Below are positions 11,530-26,500 of a stretch of DNA of 64,000 nt, one piece after another; positions within the stretch are counted from its first letter, which is position 1; each line of letters begins with the position of its first letter. Under the pieces are notes generated by a model that was not told the origin of the DNA, did not search any database, and worked only from the letters and a program-made list of their open reading frames with translations. The stretch covers positions 1,398,001-1,462,000 of the forward strand of contig BSYO01000025.1 of assembly GCA_033239525.1 (NCBI GenBank), read 5' to 3'. Position numbers and translations under genes: made by a program. Source of the DNA: Nepenthes gracilis (Eukaryota; Streptophyta; Magnoliopsida; Caryophyllales; Nepenthaceae).

Positions 11530-14500
11530 ATGGCGCAGGAGAGATATATCATTGAGATCGAGCCATCGAAACCGGGAGTGGACGGAAGGCCTTCGATTGG
11601 ACCTGTTTATAGAAACATCGAGGCGAAAAATGGTTTTCGTCAGCTTCCTGAAGGAATTGAGACTTGTTGGGATGTTTTTTGGTGAGTTTTTATTAGTTCT
11701 ATTAATTTTTTATAGCATTTCCTCAGTTTTCATCAGTTTGACTTGTTTAATGGATATTGTACATATTTTTTTGGAAATCTTTGTGCATGATTTGGCGATT
11801 GTAGTGAAGCTCGTGCTTTGCTAACCATTCAATTGTGAAAATTCGGTTTTCTCACTGTTTTTTCTGAGTTTCGTTTGTGCTTCTCTCTCACACACTCCAG
11901 ACTATGGTTCCCAGACACGGTTGGAGTTCAGTTGTGGAATTGCTATCTAAAACAAAAAAAAGTTCCTACTTTGTTTCTAGTAAATAATTATGATGCATGT
12001 TGTTTGAATGATCTTTTGCTAGGCAATTAAGATTGCCATATAAGTTTGGTGTCCTTAGCTCCTTTCCAATCGCCTCCCTGTTTATTCGAGTTACAGTGCG
12101 CATGCTGTTTGAGTTAATCTGACTTGGATGTTCGTGCGCAGAACCGTTGACTTCTTCTTTTGGCAATTTCATTTTTATTTATGACGGTATGCAAATTTTT
12201 TGGCTTCGAGCGAGATTGATTTGGTTTTTCTGTGGATTTGTGAGAATGGAATGCGGGCCTTGTACTAAATATCTGAATAACTCGGTGTGATCCTGACTGC
12301 TCGCTTGCTAAATTCTGCTGACTCTTTTGTTACCAAGTTATTTGACTATTTTGTTGATGTGTTCTTGGATATCTTACTGCAATTTTATTTCCATTTTTTG
12401 TGATATTAATTCACAAAGTTGTAAATTCTGCATACTCTTGTACACGAATGTTTGGTTAAGCTCGAGATGAATGATTTGTTTGGTAATTTGACCAGAGCTC
12501 CTTATTCTTGTGCTGTGTTTAGTTTATTATGCGATTCTCCCTGTGAAGTGTGGTCATGATAATTAATGTCATTGCTAACACGGTTCTATTATCATAAACA
12601 TAACATCTTAAAGTAAGCGGCAATGATCAAAGGCCTTCTGGTTGAGTTACCCCCAAAAAAAAAAAAAAAAACAGAAAAAAAAAAGATTGGGGATTTGTTT
12701 AGACTTTCGTGAGAAAGGAGTCTTTCTAGAATCCTGTTGTTGACAGTCTCCCCAAGTATGCTAAGATCAGCTTCTGTTCTCTCATATCATATTCCTCTCA
12801 GTTCAGATTCTCCGATGCTTTGTACAATTGATAATATAAGTTCATCTGCTCCCTGCTGCTTGTCAATCATAATACAACAAAGTTTATCGCAAAAAAAAGG
12901 GGACACAGAGAGAGAGAACAATTTTGAGGTTACGAAGCCTTGCCCAATGTTATGTTATTCTATTGTGATCTGAAGGTTGTGTGTAAAAATGATGGAGAAA
13001 TTGATTCTGGATTGCAGTGATAAAATTGCAGACATTTGATATCCCAAAGCCTATAATGCAGAAAGCCTTGGCATTAGGCACACCTTTTAGGTACTTTTAA
13101 GGGTAAAATCCTCCCAAAGAAATGACGAAAGATTGGTGGTAATTCTTAGAATGTGAGGATCACTGCCATTATTTCATGATGCCATGAAAATGGTCCATGA
13201 GGAAGGATGGATAGTGGTGACTTGATCCTGTGATGCGTTCGTCCCTCTCTGCAGCTGGTTGTTCAGCTTTACTGCACCGCAACCACAAAACTTTACACAA
13301 AACAAAGGGGGAAGGGGAGTTCAAGCGAAAGGAACAGAGGGGAACAGGGAGAAGAAGGAGAGACAGAAGAGGGGGATTCAGGGAAGATTCGAGAGAAGGA
13401 GAGAAGTGGGAAATTCTGACTACTTCTGCATTAAGCTGGCAGGCACTATAAACAGAACAGTGAAACAGAAATTGGAAAACGGAAAGTGGAACAGAAAGTG
13501 TGAAGTGCACGTGCAAGCCAAACAGAACAGTATATATGTATTTGCCGTATGAGTGTATATATGCATGCCGTATGAATATATATATGCCATATAACGTTTA
13601 AACAAAGTCACGGAAATGTCCCGGTGGCTGAATAGTTTGGGAACTTCTCCTCAGTCGCGGCTGATGATCGGTGGTGTTTATGTTATCAGCAATAAGGCCC
13701 GTAACATCCTGCATGTTAATGGCAGGGCCAATGATTGATACTGAAGAAGGATAGTTGCAGAAATGGATGTGGTGACTATAGGTGCTGAACTACCTCCTGC
13801 AGCTGCTTTATAGTGCTGATGGTGTTATTGATATGAGGAGAAAGAATTTCCTCTCCTTTAGTATCGTTTTTTTTTTCCCTCCTCTCTTCATAGTTTTTCT
13901 TTTAAAAATGTGACATAATAGAGTCCTTTTTTATATCGCCTTCTTTTCTTACTTGTTTCCAAATCTGATGAAGTAAAAGTGGGAGAATAACGTCTGAAGT
14001 GCTAACTGCCTCAGTGTGTCACTTGCATTTTGCACTTCTAATTATGCGGCATGGCTATCAATGGTGACTACGATCACACAGTATCAAGAAACTTTCATGA
14101 ACTTTTTCTTGTTGTACATCAATCGAGGCATTTCTTCCCGAAGAGGGTGAGGGTAGCCATATTATGCACGTTGAGTGGATTGACATGAATGCCATTGAGT
14201 TGAGTAACCTTTGTGTTTTTTCTTCCTTTCCACAGCATGTCAGTGAGGAAATATCCCAATAATCCAATGCTTGGTCGTCAAGAGACTGTCGATGGAAAGG
14301 TATGCCGCCTAGCCAATGGATAAAGGAAATAATGTACGTAACCATGCCAGCACATGAAACCATGCAATACTTTTGTTACTCTTTTGCAGGTTGGTAAATA
14401 TGTGTGGCTAACTTACAAGGAAGCATATGACACAGTAATTAAGCTGGGCAAATCCATACATAATTGTGGTGTTGGGAAGGTAAGCTTGTATATGACAACA

Positions 14501-17500
14501 ATGTGTAAGTTGATGTACTTTTACAACTGTCAAAATCTGAGGCAGATTGTGCCTTGCCCAAGCTGGATTCTACTAACGCAGCGGAAAATTAGGAAGATGA
14601 AATAATGAAAAAGTACCTGCATTCTCCACAGAACCTGTGGAATGGGTAGCTAAAAGCCTCTGCATGCCTTTCAACACTGTTCGATTTACTACCCTGAATT
14701 AAATTTAGTCTAGTTCAGGCATCTAGCATTTACAATTAGTTAGAGGAATATATTTTTCATAAAAACCTGCCACACTTCTGGCTTCCATCATCTTCCCTTG
14801 AGGTTGCCAGTTGATTTTGACATTTATGTCTTAACTAATTTATCTTTTAAGGTGATAGTTTCAAATTTTATGTCAATAATAGACCAATATAACAATGCAA
14901 TTCTTACACCTTCTAAAATTTGGATGGATGAAAAGAATTACGGACCTGTTAGTTGAGACAGTGGCTCTATCGCTTGATTGTTCAAGTTATTATGTTGGTT
15001 TCATTCTTGCTTGCATAGTTCTCTAATTATTCTCAACTTGTGAACGTGTAAGTGTCTTAGATCCCAATATTTCTTGGTGTACTAGACACTGATGAATCAA
15101 TTTCCATTTCCAGGGAGGACGTTGTGGAATTTATGGAGCAAATTGCCCAGAGTGGATTATGAGCATGCAGGTATGGGGAAAGTTTCCATTTACTCATTTA
15201 AGGTTTTTATCTTTTCCTTTTTGTATTTCTTGTCAGTTCCTTGGCTTTTCCTATCATCTTGCGGAGGGTGAGTTTAGGTATAAATGTAAGGTTACTCAAT
15301 TATGATCTAAAAGTTCAGGATCAAACTATGAAAAAAAACTCTCGACGAGATAGGGAGGGGGGGGGTACATTTTGCCCATTCCTAGATGATAAAATATGGG
15401 AGTCTCTTGCACTAGGCCTCTTTTACTGTCTGTTTATGATAATATTGATAGATAACAAAATTTCTTCATATGTACTCTGATAAATTCTAGCCGAATATGA
15501 AGTACTCAACAAGAAAAGATGATTGAAAAAACGAAGCATTTATCTACGTCTAATAATGTTAACATTTTCATACTTTCCTTTGACATGAGAAAAACTATGC
15601 AGGCCTGCAATGCACATGGAATCTTTTGTGTTCCTTTATATGACACCCTAGGTACGTATTTCTTATTTTTTATTAACATACATGTGACAGAGGTTAATTA
15701 ATATCCATCGTGAGCTTGTGTAATGTAAGCTGTTGGCATTATTGACGATCTGTTTATTCTCTCATCACAATTTGTACTTGCTCATTTTTGTTTAGTAGGG
15801 TGTGTTCTTTTTTAGGGTGGTGTTCCCCATGCTTTGGGCAACCATTTTTCTATTAATTTAGTTGGATGTCTGCTAATATCTTTCTTACATGAATCCAAAA
15901 ATTGTCCCTGGGTTGGTGGCTGCTGGCAACTAATATCAACAGCTAAGCGGCAAGTCGACCATGAGGCACTGATTGCATTGTGTCCTTTGTGAGATGGACA
16001 GATTTTTTATCCTTCTTGATTATATGTAGGTGCTGGTGCTGTGGAATTTATCATACGCCATGCAGAAGTTTCAATTGCTTTTGTTGAAGAAAAGAAGATC
16101 ACCGAGGTATATTTTTCTGCATAATTTGACTTCTGTGAGCTAAATGATTATGTGGTTAATATTTAGTTGAGCCAAGAAACAACTTACAATTCCGGCATCC
16201 ATGTTAGGTGTAGGGCGTGTCTCTCAGAGTTGACATATTCATTGTTATATGTTCATGATTATATTTCTTGGTTAGCTGTATGATTTCTGGCAGAGAATGC
16301 TGCTTTAATTTGTTGCGACTGTAGGCTTGGCTGAAATCAAGACTGATGTACCTTATAGGGTGTGGGGTCAATTGAGCCCACTCAAAAAATTTATATAAAT
16401 AAAAACAAATTAAATATAGATACATTAATAATTGAACTAAAATCTTTCATTGACCCTACCAAATATTTTTAATTGGTCCCATAAAATTTATTTATTAGTC
16501 ATTTTCATTCACTTGTTGCTGTGAAATTTGTCAAATTTTGGCTATTTTTATAAAGAAAAAATGATATATTGCTTTCAATTTATTTTGTTAAAAAATTAGA
16601 ATTGTAAAATTATTTACCACACTGAGAAAAAATCTTGGATCCACCGCTGGCTGTAATTTTATTGCTATTGATGTAATAGGATCATTGGTAGTGCTCTTAC
16701 TGACATTCACCTGCTATCTCTTCAGCTGCTGAAAACGTTGCCCAACACTAAAGATTGCTTGAGAAGTAAGTATTAGAACTCCTTTCCAGCTTATGTTTTT
16801 CAGTATGAAATTGTACATGTATAATTGCTATGCAGCTTTGGTGAGCTTTGGCAAGGTTACCCCAGAACAGAGAGATGAAGTCAGAAAGAATGAGCTGACA
16901 ATATATGCTTGGGATGAATTTTTGCAATTGGTAAGATAAAATATTCGATCCATCTCGTGTTTGTGTCGTTTTTCTTTGGGTATTTCTCCTGCAAAAAGTT
17001 GATCTTGTGTATGCTTCGGAGGTGCATTAGCTGCTGCTGATTATTTGCCATCAAGTTCATGAATGGAGCAGTTAACTCGCCCCCCTGGAAAAAGAAGCCT
17101 GACCTTGCATAGAATATCATGATCCTCTCACCTTATCATCATCTTTACGGGTGCATTTCACTTTATATGTTCTGCTAATATGTATTAGTATCGGGCCCTC
17201 AATATCGATATTTTTTAATACCACAACAATATCATGATGTGTTGTTGTATTAGTGATATATTAGTTGGTACGGCTCTATTAGCATACAATTTTTAGAAAA
17301 AAATTCATCTGATATATATAACATTAATACATATTATCTGATACTGATATGGTCACAATCAATACTAATACTAATATTTTCATTTGCAGCATGTAGCATA
17401 TGCCGTACTGCCTATTATAGAAACAATTCTCATCCCATAGTGCCTGGGGTTGGGAATGATTTATAGGTCCTGCTGGAAACGATTCTTTGCCCTGCCTTTT

Positions 17501-20500
17501 TTCTCAGCTCTTTGTGCAAGTTTGTGCTTTGGTTATCCTGAGTTAGCTCAATGATTCACCAGACATTGGAAAGTTTTAATATGCAAAATGTTACTGGCCT
17601 TTCCTCCCATTCCTGAACTTTGGATACTTTTTCCTTCTTTTAGCCCTCTATTGTTTGTCAGAGTCAAGCCTTGAATGCAGTTGTGATAGTAGGTAAGTTG
17701 ATACTCGTGTCCTGCATGAAGGTTCAGTCCTTACTATGAATGAAAATATCGATATCAATATTAGTCACGAACATATTGGTCTCAGATATATCAAAAAATA
17801 TGTATTGATATCAGATATATTATAAGGAAAAAAACTTTTGAAAATAATAAGTTGATAGAGTTATATCGGCTAATATATTAGCTATATCTGCCGTTGTGTT
17901 GCCAATATGAAAATATATTGCGATATTTCCGTGGTATCGGGAAATATTGGTATCGGGGGCCCCATATATTGGCTGATATTTGCATTAGTTGTCCTCACTG
18001 AGCATGTTGTTAGAAGTTTCTGTCTATTTCTCTGTGTGTGCACATTTATTCTATCACATGCCTTTGTTCCTCGTTAACCGTGTTTCAATCTGTCTACTGC
18101 AGGGAGGTGATACAGAGTATGAACTCCCAGTAAAGAATAAAAATGATATTTGCACAATAATGTATACTAGTGGAACAACTGGTGACCCAAAGGGCGTGCT
18201 TATATCCAATGAAAGCATAATTACTCTAATAGCCGGGGTGATCCACTTTCTAGAAAGTGTAAATGAACAGGTATTTTTCAGTTTACTTATAACGTTTGGT
18301 CTCAAAATAATAAATTGACATTTGGAGTGTTCACATTAAGGTAATCAGTTTGTTTCACTAAGTTCTGAATTCTTCAATGTGTAATCTTTGATTCACTGCA
18401 GTTGACTGAGAACGATGTGTATATATCCTACCTACCTCTAGCACATATCTTTGATCGGGTGATTGAGGAATATTTTATCTTCAGTGGAGCACAGATAGGA
18501 TTTTGGCGAGGGGTAAGGTTTGATGCTGCATTTTTCAATTTTTTCTTTCCAAATTTTTTGAACTTTAATGCTTTCTTTGTCATATTTAAGGATGTTAAAT
18601 TATTAGTGGAAGACATTGGAGAGCTAAAGCCAACAATTTTCTGTGCTGTCCCTCGCGTATTAGATCGAATCTACTCAGGTACATGGCATTTTTTAGAAAA
18701 AAAGTACTACTTGTGTCAGGTACATTGCTATTGAGCATTGATAAAAATATACAATATCAGCAAATATGTATTGGTATCGGGTCACTTGATACTGATAATT
18801 CTTGACACCACGATAATATTGTGATATGTTTTTGTATTTGTGATATATTGCGATATATTGATGGATATTCAAAATATTAGTTGATACATCCGATCATTGA
18901 TAAAAATATTGGTATCGATATCAATTGCAGCATTTTCGGTATCTTACATATCGAAAAATACATATCCATATTGGTTGTATTTGAAGGTAAAAAATTTCTG
19001 AAAATTGTAAGTTGATAAGATTAATCAACTAATATATCGTAATATATAGCCAATATAGCAATATATTGCAATATTGTCTTGGTATTGGGAAATATCTGTA
19101 TCAGGGGCTCCGATGTTGATACATATCAATTGATATTTGCATCTATGCACTTGATGTTTGGTTAATATATTAGTCAATACAGCTTTAGAGTTTATTATTT
19201 TTAGAAATTTTTTCAATATATTCGATATCGATACGTGTTATCCTATATGTCGTGATATTGATATGGCCGCAACCAATACCTATACCGATACCGATATTCT
19301 CGTCCATGTTATTGAGCTTGATAGTTTACTTTTCCCAGCCATTTGCACACTGTGAAAAAGATATTATCAGCCCCAAAATTCTCTGTGGCCTACCGATTTG
19401 TCAATGTATGGGCATGAGTTATAGGAGTATTTTTTCGTATTTAATTCCGATACATATTTATGAGTACAGGGAGTTAATCTACTTGTTCAACTTCAGAACA
19501 CTGATCTAAAACAAGAACATAAAATGCAGATAAAAGTTTTCAAAGTCTCCATTTGATAGTTCCTGTCACCGGGAAATGGAGGAAAAGATGAAAAAGAGTG
19601 ATGGAAAATAAGCAGATAATTGTCCTCACGGTTGTTTTAGAAGAGATGTACAGAAATGGGAGAACTTCAATGGGATCTTCTCTTGGAGCATTAATTCATT
19701 GATTTGATCGCCATTGGAACCATTGATGGCCATCTAAATTGATTCTTTTTTCTAACGAAGAGCCCCAATTGCATTATAGGAAATAAATAAAGGGTTTTGT
19801 AACATAATTGATAATAATTATTATCAATTCTTTCATTTTAATAGTTTCTACGAGTCCATGGATTATATCTATTTGCATAAATGCCTCGATGATTCCCACT
19901 CATTTATACAGAGTCCAATTAAATATTTTCAGGTTTGCAGCAGAAGCTTGCATCTGGTGGTTGGTTGAAACATGCAGTTTTCAATTTCGCATACAATTAG
20001 TAAGTCCTATTATTCTGTCCAAAATATTGCTACATAGAAATAAACGACATCCTTGTCATTTTTCCTGTGTTTGCTCTTTGTTCTATTTCATTTACAAGCT
20101 GGATCATTTTCTAAAATTATCCCTAAAATGTATCTGATAAAACTTTAATATTAAATGATTCAAATCATGTCTTTTTGATTAGTTTTCTTCTGTCTGGGCT
20201 TATAATTTGGTGGTTGCTGCTTTTCTTAGAAATGTTGCATTTTGTTTGACTATAATGAGAGAATATACTTTAGGATATGATGTGATATATTCCTTTATAA
20301 AGATAGTTTAGTATTTTATACTATATGTAAATAATTCTATATATATGTGAATTGAGTAACCCTAATTCGTGGGTTCTGTCTTATTTTCCTCTTTTTGCAT
20401 GTTTACAAATTTATTGCTCTTGCTGCACATTAATGACCTATTAGATGTCTATATGATATGACAACTTTGCTGCAGCAAATTTGGTAACATGAAGAAGGGT

Positions 20501-23500
20501 TCATTGCATTCAGAGGCTGCCCCAATTTTTGATAAAATTGTTTTTAATAAGGTGGTATAGCTGCTCCTGTATTTTTCCACCATGTTAACAGCTATAGATG
20601 AGAGGTGTTACAGTCTCCTAGTGGGGAAGCTCCTATTTCTACCCAATAGCCAAGATTAGAAGTTGGGTGAATGAATGGTTGAAATTATATCAAGTAATTT
20701 CGATGGTTATTCAATATTCACAATTCATTCACCAAACTTCTAATATTGGTCGTTGGATGGGTATGAGAGTTGCTCCATTGGAAGGATCATAATAGCTCTC
20801 GCTATATATTCCGGTATACTTCTAAGCTTGAATCTGACCAGAATATTCTATTTTGATATGACTTAGGTAAAACAAGGCCTCGGAGGAAGGGTAAGACTTA
20901 TCCTATCTGGTGCAGCACCTCTTGCTACACATGTAGAAACTTTTCTACGAGTCGTAACCTGTGCTTATGTTTTACAAGGATACGGTAAGTCATTCTCCAT
21001 CGCAGATTATGTCTTGTACCGAAAAGAGAGAACGACCAAATGTAGGTTATATTGGCTGAAATGGATGAGAATATCGGTATTGATATCCGTCATAGCTATA
21101 TCGCCGATATATTAATCGATGTATTGTAAGGTAACAAGACAGTGTTAATCGAAACATTATGTATTGTAAGGATATGGTGTTCTCAAACCATATCCTTCCC
21201 TTTAGCCAATACGTACCTGAAACATTATGTATAGCATGGGTGAAAATGCTCCCTCTTGAGGTATTTAATCAAATCTTCCACATTTTTTCCCCGGTGCAAA
21301 TGAGTCAAATGGAAGACAAGTGGCATCCAGGAAGTGATTTAGATTGTTAACCAAGTGACGAAGCCTAAAAAGCACCGACACTTCTATTGCATGTCGGGCA
21401 TTGACACTTGGCTAACACTCTTCAACTTGTGTTGAATATTTTATTATTATTAGTTTGGCTCTGACACATTTTGGATATAAGCTGCTGTATAATTTATAAC
21501 AAATAGGATTCTTAATATAAATTAAACAAAATTAAAACTATTTAGTTATTTAGAAATAATTAAAAATACAAGCCCACTGTCTTTTTTTATTGTTATATGA
21601 AGTTTGTTATTGCTCAACTCTTTCATGTTGGCTTACTTGTATACCAATTTCTCCTATAAAATTTTTGGATGATGAAACAAAAATTATGCTTTTTTATTGA
21701 TAATTTAGTATAAAATGATGTTGATTGTTATATTCTCATATCGATAAATAAACTACGAATTCTTCCATGCTTCTTAGGACAAAACACACTTGCCAATTTT
21801 ATCAATGTCCTGACCATTTATGATGAAATAATGAACTGCTGCAGGTCTGACTGAAACCTGTGCTGGAACATTTGTCTCACTACCAAATGAACTTCAGATG
21901 CTTGGCACAGTTGGCCCTCCTCTTCCAAATGTGGATGTATGTCTCGAGTCAGTCCCAGAAATGGGATATGATGCCCTTGCAAGCACACCACGGGGAGAAA
22001 TCTGTATACGAGGAAAAACTCTCTTTTCTGGGTACTACAAGCGTGAAGATCTCACCAATGAGGTCATGGTGGACGGATGGTTCCACACAGGTGATTCTGA
22101 AGTTAAATATTTTTTTATGAATCATGGTAGAGAAATGATATTAAATGATGTTATATATTAACAAGGCTTTAGAGAACATGCATATGGTAATACAAACTAA
22201 TCAACGTTTTTAAAATAACCTATTTCATTAATTGGGTGGGGCTCCTTCTGCTCTTATTAGTATAAATTGTATGTTTTACATGGTAGAAGGGGAGCTTAAA
22301 TGATAGAGTTGTCATCGTATGACCACCAAGTTGGAGTCATGGAAATTTCCTTTTACAAAGCAAAGTAAGGCCGGTTATAATTTGTCTAAAATGGTCCAAT
22401 CCTTCCTCAGATCTTGCACATGGTAAGTTTTCGTGTACTAGGTCACCCTCTTTACTTACATGGTCAATTTAAAAGTCAACCCAATTAAAGTTTGTATAGC
22501 CCTCTCAAGTTATAAACCAAGGCAATAGGCTTGAAATGTTGCTTGGCCGATAAGACTTTACAAATTGAGCTAGAGCAAACATTTAACCAAGCTATCATAA
22601 GTTGTGCCATAGTAGCTTGTTAACTGTAATGTGCTTGAATAAGCGCGAGGTTGAGTAGTTAAACTTCTCAAAGAAGAACCAATCCGGCATAAGAACAACT
22701 TAAAAGGTAAAGAGAGATTCGTAAAATTACAGAAAATATGACTTTTTTGAATAAACCAGGGACCTACCATTTATAGAAGTAAGATCTTTGGCATACGCTT
22801 CATCTGCTCTGAGTGGGCGGGCTAGAATCCTTACGTTAGGTTGGTTGTTACAAAGAATGCATTGTATATTCTCTCTTGGAGTAAAGGGCAGAGCAAGAAA
22901 CCTTAAGACATTCCCTCTCGCACATACTATATCATAATAATCTTTTGGAAGAGTTTTGAAGCCTAGAGGTGTATTTGGTTATAGGAAAGTTTGAAAGAAA
23001 AGGAAATAATGAGGAAAAAATGAAAATTAAAAAAAAAATCGATTTCCTGAAATATCTATTTGATTTTCTATGCAACCCAAACATAGAAAAGCATTTTCTT
23101 TTGGTTTCTTTCCTTTCCTTCAAACTTTCTTAGATCCAACAAATCTTAAGGAATTATCAACCTGAGCAATCTCGAGTCTAGCACTAAGTAAATTGGCTTG
23201 TTGGAGTTATTTATAATCATAGCAATGGTCTTTTCTTCTTGAGTCTTACTCATAGAAATATGCATCAGGTGATGTTGGTGAGTGGCAGCCTGATGGAAGC
23301 TTGAAAATCATCGACCGCAAGAAGAACATATTTAAGCTTTCACAAGGCGAATATGTTGCAGTCGAAAACCTGGAGAACATTTATGGCCTTGCATCCGTCC
23401 TTGACTCAGTATGATTGAAACTTCTTCTTATCCCATGTAGACATGATATCAATGTTTTCCATAGTTGTTCCAATTGGTGTTTGCTAATTAACACAAAAAT

Positions 23501-26500
23501 ATATGAGCTATTATGGTTTTTGCAGTGGATAGGCTCCTATATTCTCCTAGAGTCAAGAATAAAAGTTGAAAAATAAATGGCAGATATTGCATCAAGTGAT
23601 TTAAATAGTTATTCAATATCCACAATTTATTCTTCAACTTCTAATTTTGTCCTTTGTGGTGGATGTGAGAGTCTATCCTCTTGGAGGACTATGATAGCAC
23701 TCCAGAAATACATGCTGCAAGCATAAACTTACAAAGCCCAAAAAAAAAAAAAAATCTCATAAAAAAACAGCCAAATCAACACGAGGAGGATAATGATCGT
23801 CAACTTAAAAGATAAGAGGTTTCATCATCTCTTAAGAGTAGCTAAAGGTTTGTTTGGTTATGGGATAGTTTGAAAGAAAAGAAATTAATGAAAAACAATA
23901 AAAAGAAAAGAAAAAATTATGTTTCTTAAATATAAATACTCGAATACATATTTTTCATCATTTTTTTTTTCCTTGTGATTTTTCAGAGGTTATTTCTACC
24001 ATATCATGATATGGTCACACGTCTCTTCGGTAAGTTGTAACAATGAGAGCATGAATGCCATGCTGCCTACCTTTAGGGATAGCAATTTTGCCCCACCCCG
24101 TTCCGTAAAGATCATTGGATGGGGATGGTATTAGATCACCCCTCCCCTCTCTGATTTTTATATATACTTTTAAATTGAATTTTTATATGATGTTTTTATC
24201 TTACGTAAACATGTGAAACTCATCTATGGTTAAGTGTATGTTATTTGTACTCAAATTTATGCTTTGTTTTTTTAAGAATATTTATGTTCAAAATATAAAT
24301 ACATATATATATAAAATAATAATATGAAGTTTTAATAATTTTTAAAATTATGAAATTTCAACTGGGATACCATGTCCCACCCCCGGATACCCTGATTGTT
24401 CAGCGAGCATGGATGGTAATCGGAAAAACTGCCCCGATCCCATGCCATCCTTTCTTTTTTCCCGAAAAAAGACTTCAAGGAGACTGTCGAAATGCATGCT
24501 AAATTCATGTGCTGCTGATTATTCCTTTCCGATTATATTAAATCTTGTTAGTATAGACAATAGATTACTTAAAATCTAATTTTCACACTGAGAAGTTTTC
24601 ATCTTTTGATCCTTTAGTTATGGGTCTACGGCAATAGCTTTCAGTCATTCCTTATTGCAATTGTAAATCCCAACAAGCAAGCACTTGAGAGTTGGGCCGA
24701 TGAGCATGGTGTGAGGGGGGATTTCAACTCCCTCTGCCAAAACCCTGAGGCAAAATCGTACATACTTGCAGAGCTCAACAAGATCGCAAAGGAAAAAAAG
24801 GTTTCTTCTCTATTCCTTCCACCACTGCCATGTATTAAAATATCAGTATCGGTATTAGCTGCGAGCATATCTGACATATTTGATGCATTTTTTTTTTTAC
24901 AAATTGGAACCTGGTTGGCGATGTAGGTTGTATTTGTTGATATTTCGTAATATATTGCCAATACAGTGACTTATTGCAAGTTTGTTGGGCAACGAATAGA
25001 TAAATATATCAGTTGATATGTAACGGTGTTGGTCTTCCTAATATCGGTATTTCCAATATTGCGACAATAGTATAATTTGTTAGCGTATTGGCAACATATC
25101 AGCTGATGTACTTGATCTTTGACAAATATTGGCAAATATATTTGATATTTGGTCGATATATTAGCCGATACATAACCATGCACTTAATTTGTATTCTCAA
25201 GAAAGAAAACACTTCAGTGAGAAAGCTTCAACTGAGGCAGAAACAGCATACTGAAGAAAACTTCACCTTGAGTATCAGTCATTTTCTATTTTCTTCCATA
25301 AACACAAAACAATTATAGATGAAAATATCGGTCAATATGTATCAGTATCAGGTCCTCTAATATTACTATTTTTGATACCGCGATAATATCAAAACATGTT
25401 GCTATAATGGCGATGTATCCTAATATATCAATCAATAGAATAGCTGATATTTTTGTCTACTTAAAATTTTTAGAAATATTTTTGTTTGACGTACCTCATA
25501 CCGACATATATTATCCTTTATATTTGGTTTCAATATGGCTATAACCGATATTACTATTTTCCTCAGTATTGAGTATTGACCGATGTTTTATTCTATGTGG
25601 ACTATGCAATATGGTAGAAAGAGAGAACAAACTATTGTCATCATCAAAAGCTAGTGAAAAATTTCTTATGACGATTTTATATGTTCTTGACAGTTGAAAG
25701 GCTTCGAATTTATCAAAGCTGTTCACCTAGATCCTGTGCCATTCGATATGGAACGTGATCTTCTCACTCCTACATTTAAAAAGAAGAGACCACAGTTGCT
25801 GAAATATTATCAGGTATTCTACACTGTCATTGTTATCCTCTTGTGTGACTCTGCTTTTGATTGTCAATTGAGTAATTTAGTATCTAGCCACCTGGACTGC
25901 ACAAGGCACCCTGAGAAGTTTAGAAGGGTAACCTAATATATAAAGTTTCTATTATGTGTCACGGTCCTATTTTCATACGGTTGAAACTGGCTGTACTGCT
26001 GCAAGACTTCTTCCAAATCATGGCCAGCCTTTCTTGCACACGAGGATCCACTAGTCCCAAATCTAATATATACCCATGCGAGGTTGGCAAGTCAAACACC
26101 TCGCATCGTGTCCCACATCGCCCACACTGTTTTCGAGGCTTCCACACCTTTTGGGCAAGTAGCTAGCAATGTATCGATTGTTTCTCGGTGCTTGACTCAC
26201 AATCAAGCAAACGCTCGCTCGATCAATAGGTTTTTATGCTTCACTTGGCACTTGCTCACATAGGATTATTAAAAAGCACTTTGTCGTATGGAGTACTCAC
26301 GCTGTATTGTATCACTTGAAACTCACCAGTCCGCCGGTGTATGCTACACATAAAGGCAACAAGCTTCGTAATGAATTTGAGTCATCTTATGGTACTAGTC
26401 ATATCAACCCCCAGGTCACCACATACTCAACAACTATGATATTAATCTCGACAAGACGGTGTCTCCCCATTTCATGCTTCCAACATCATGAGCTCTTACT

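Noticed and set aside
12655..12690. A-rich tracts in LACS intron 1, considered as the tail of a retroposed gene or SINE
   Set aside because: No A- or B-box, no cDNA-like sequence upstream and no flanking duplication was seen.
17989..18318. A 109-codon frame that includes the LACS AMP-binding motif
   Set aside because: It is exon 9 of the LACS gene read through into both introns, not a separate gene.
18402..18734. A 110-codon frame starting [13 protein letters not shown]
   Set aside because: It is exons 10 and 11 of LACS joined by read-through of a 78-base intron that happens to be open.
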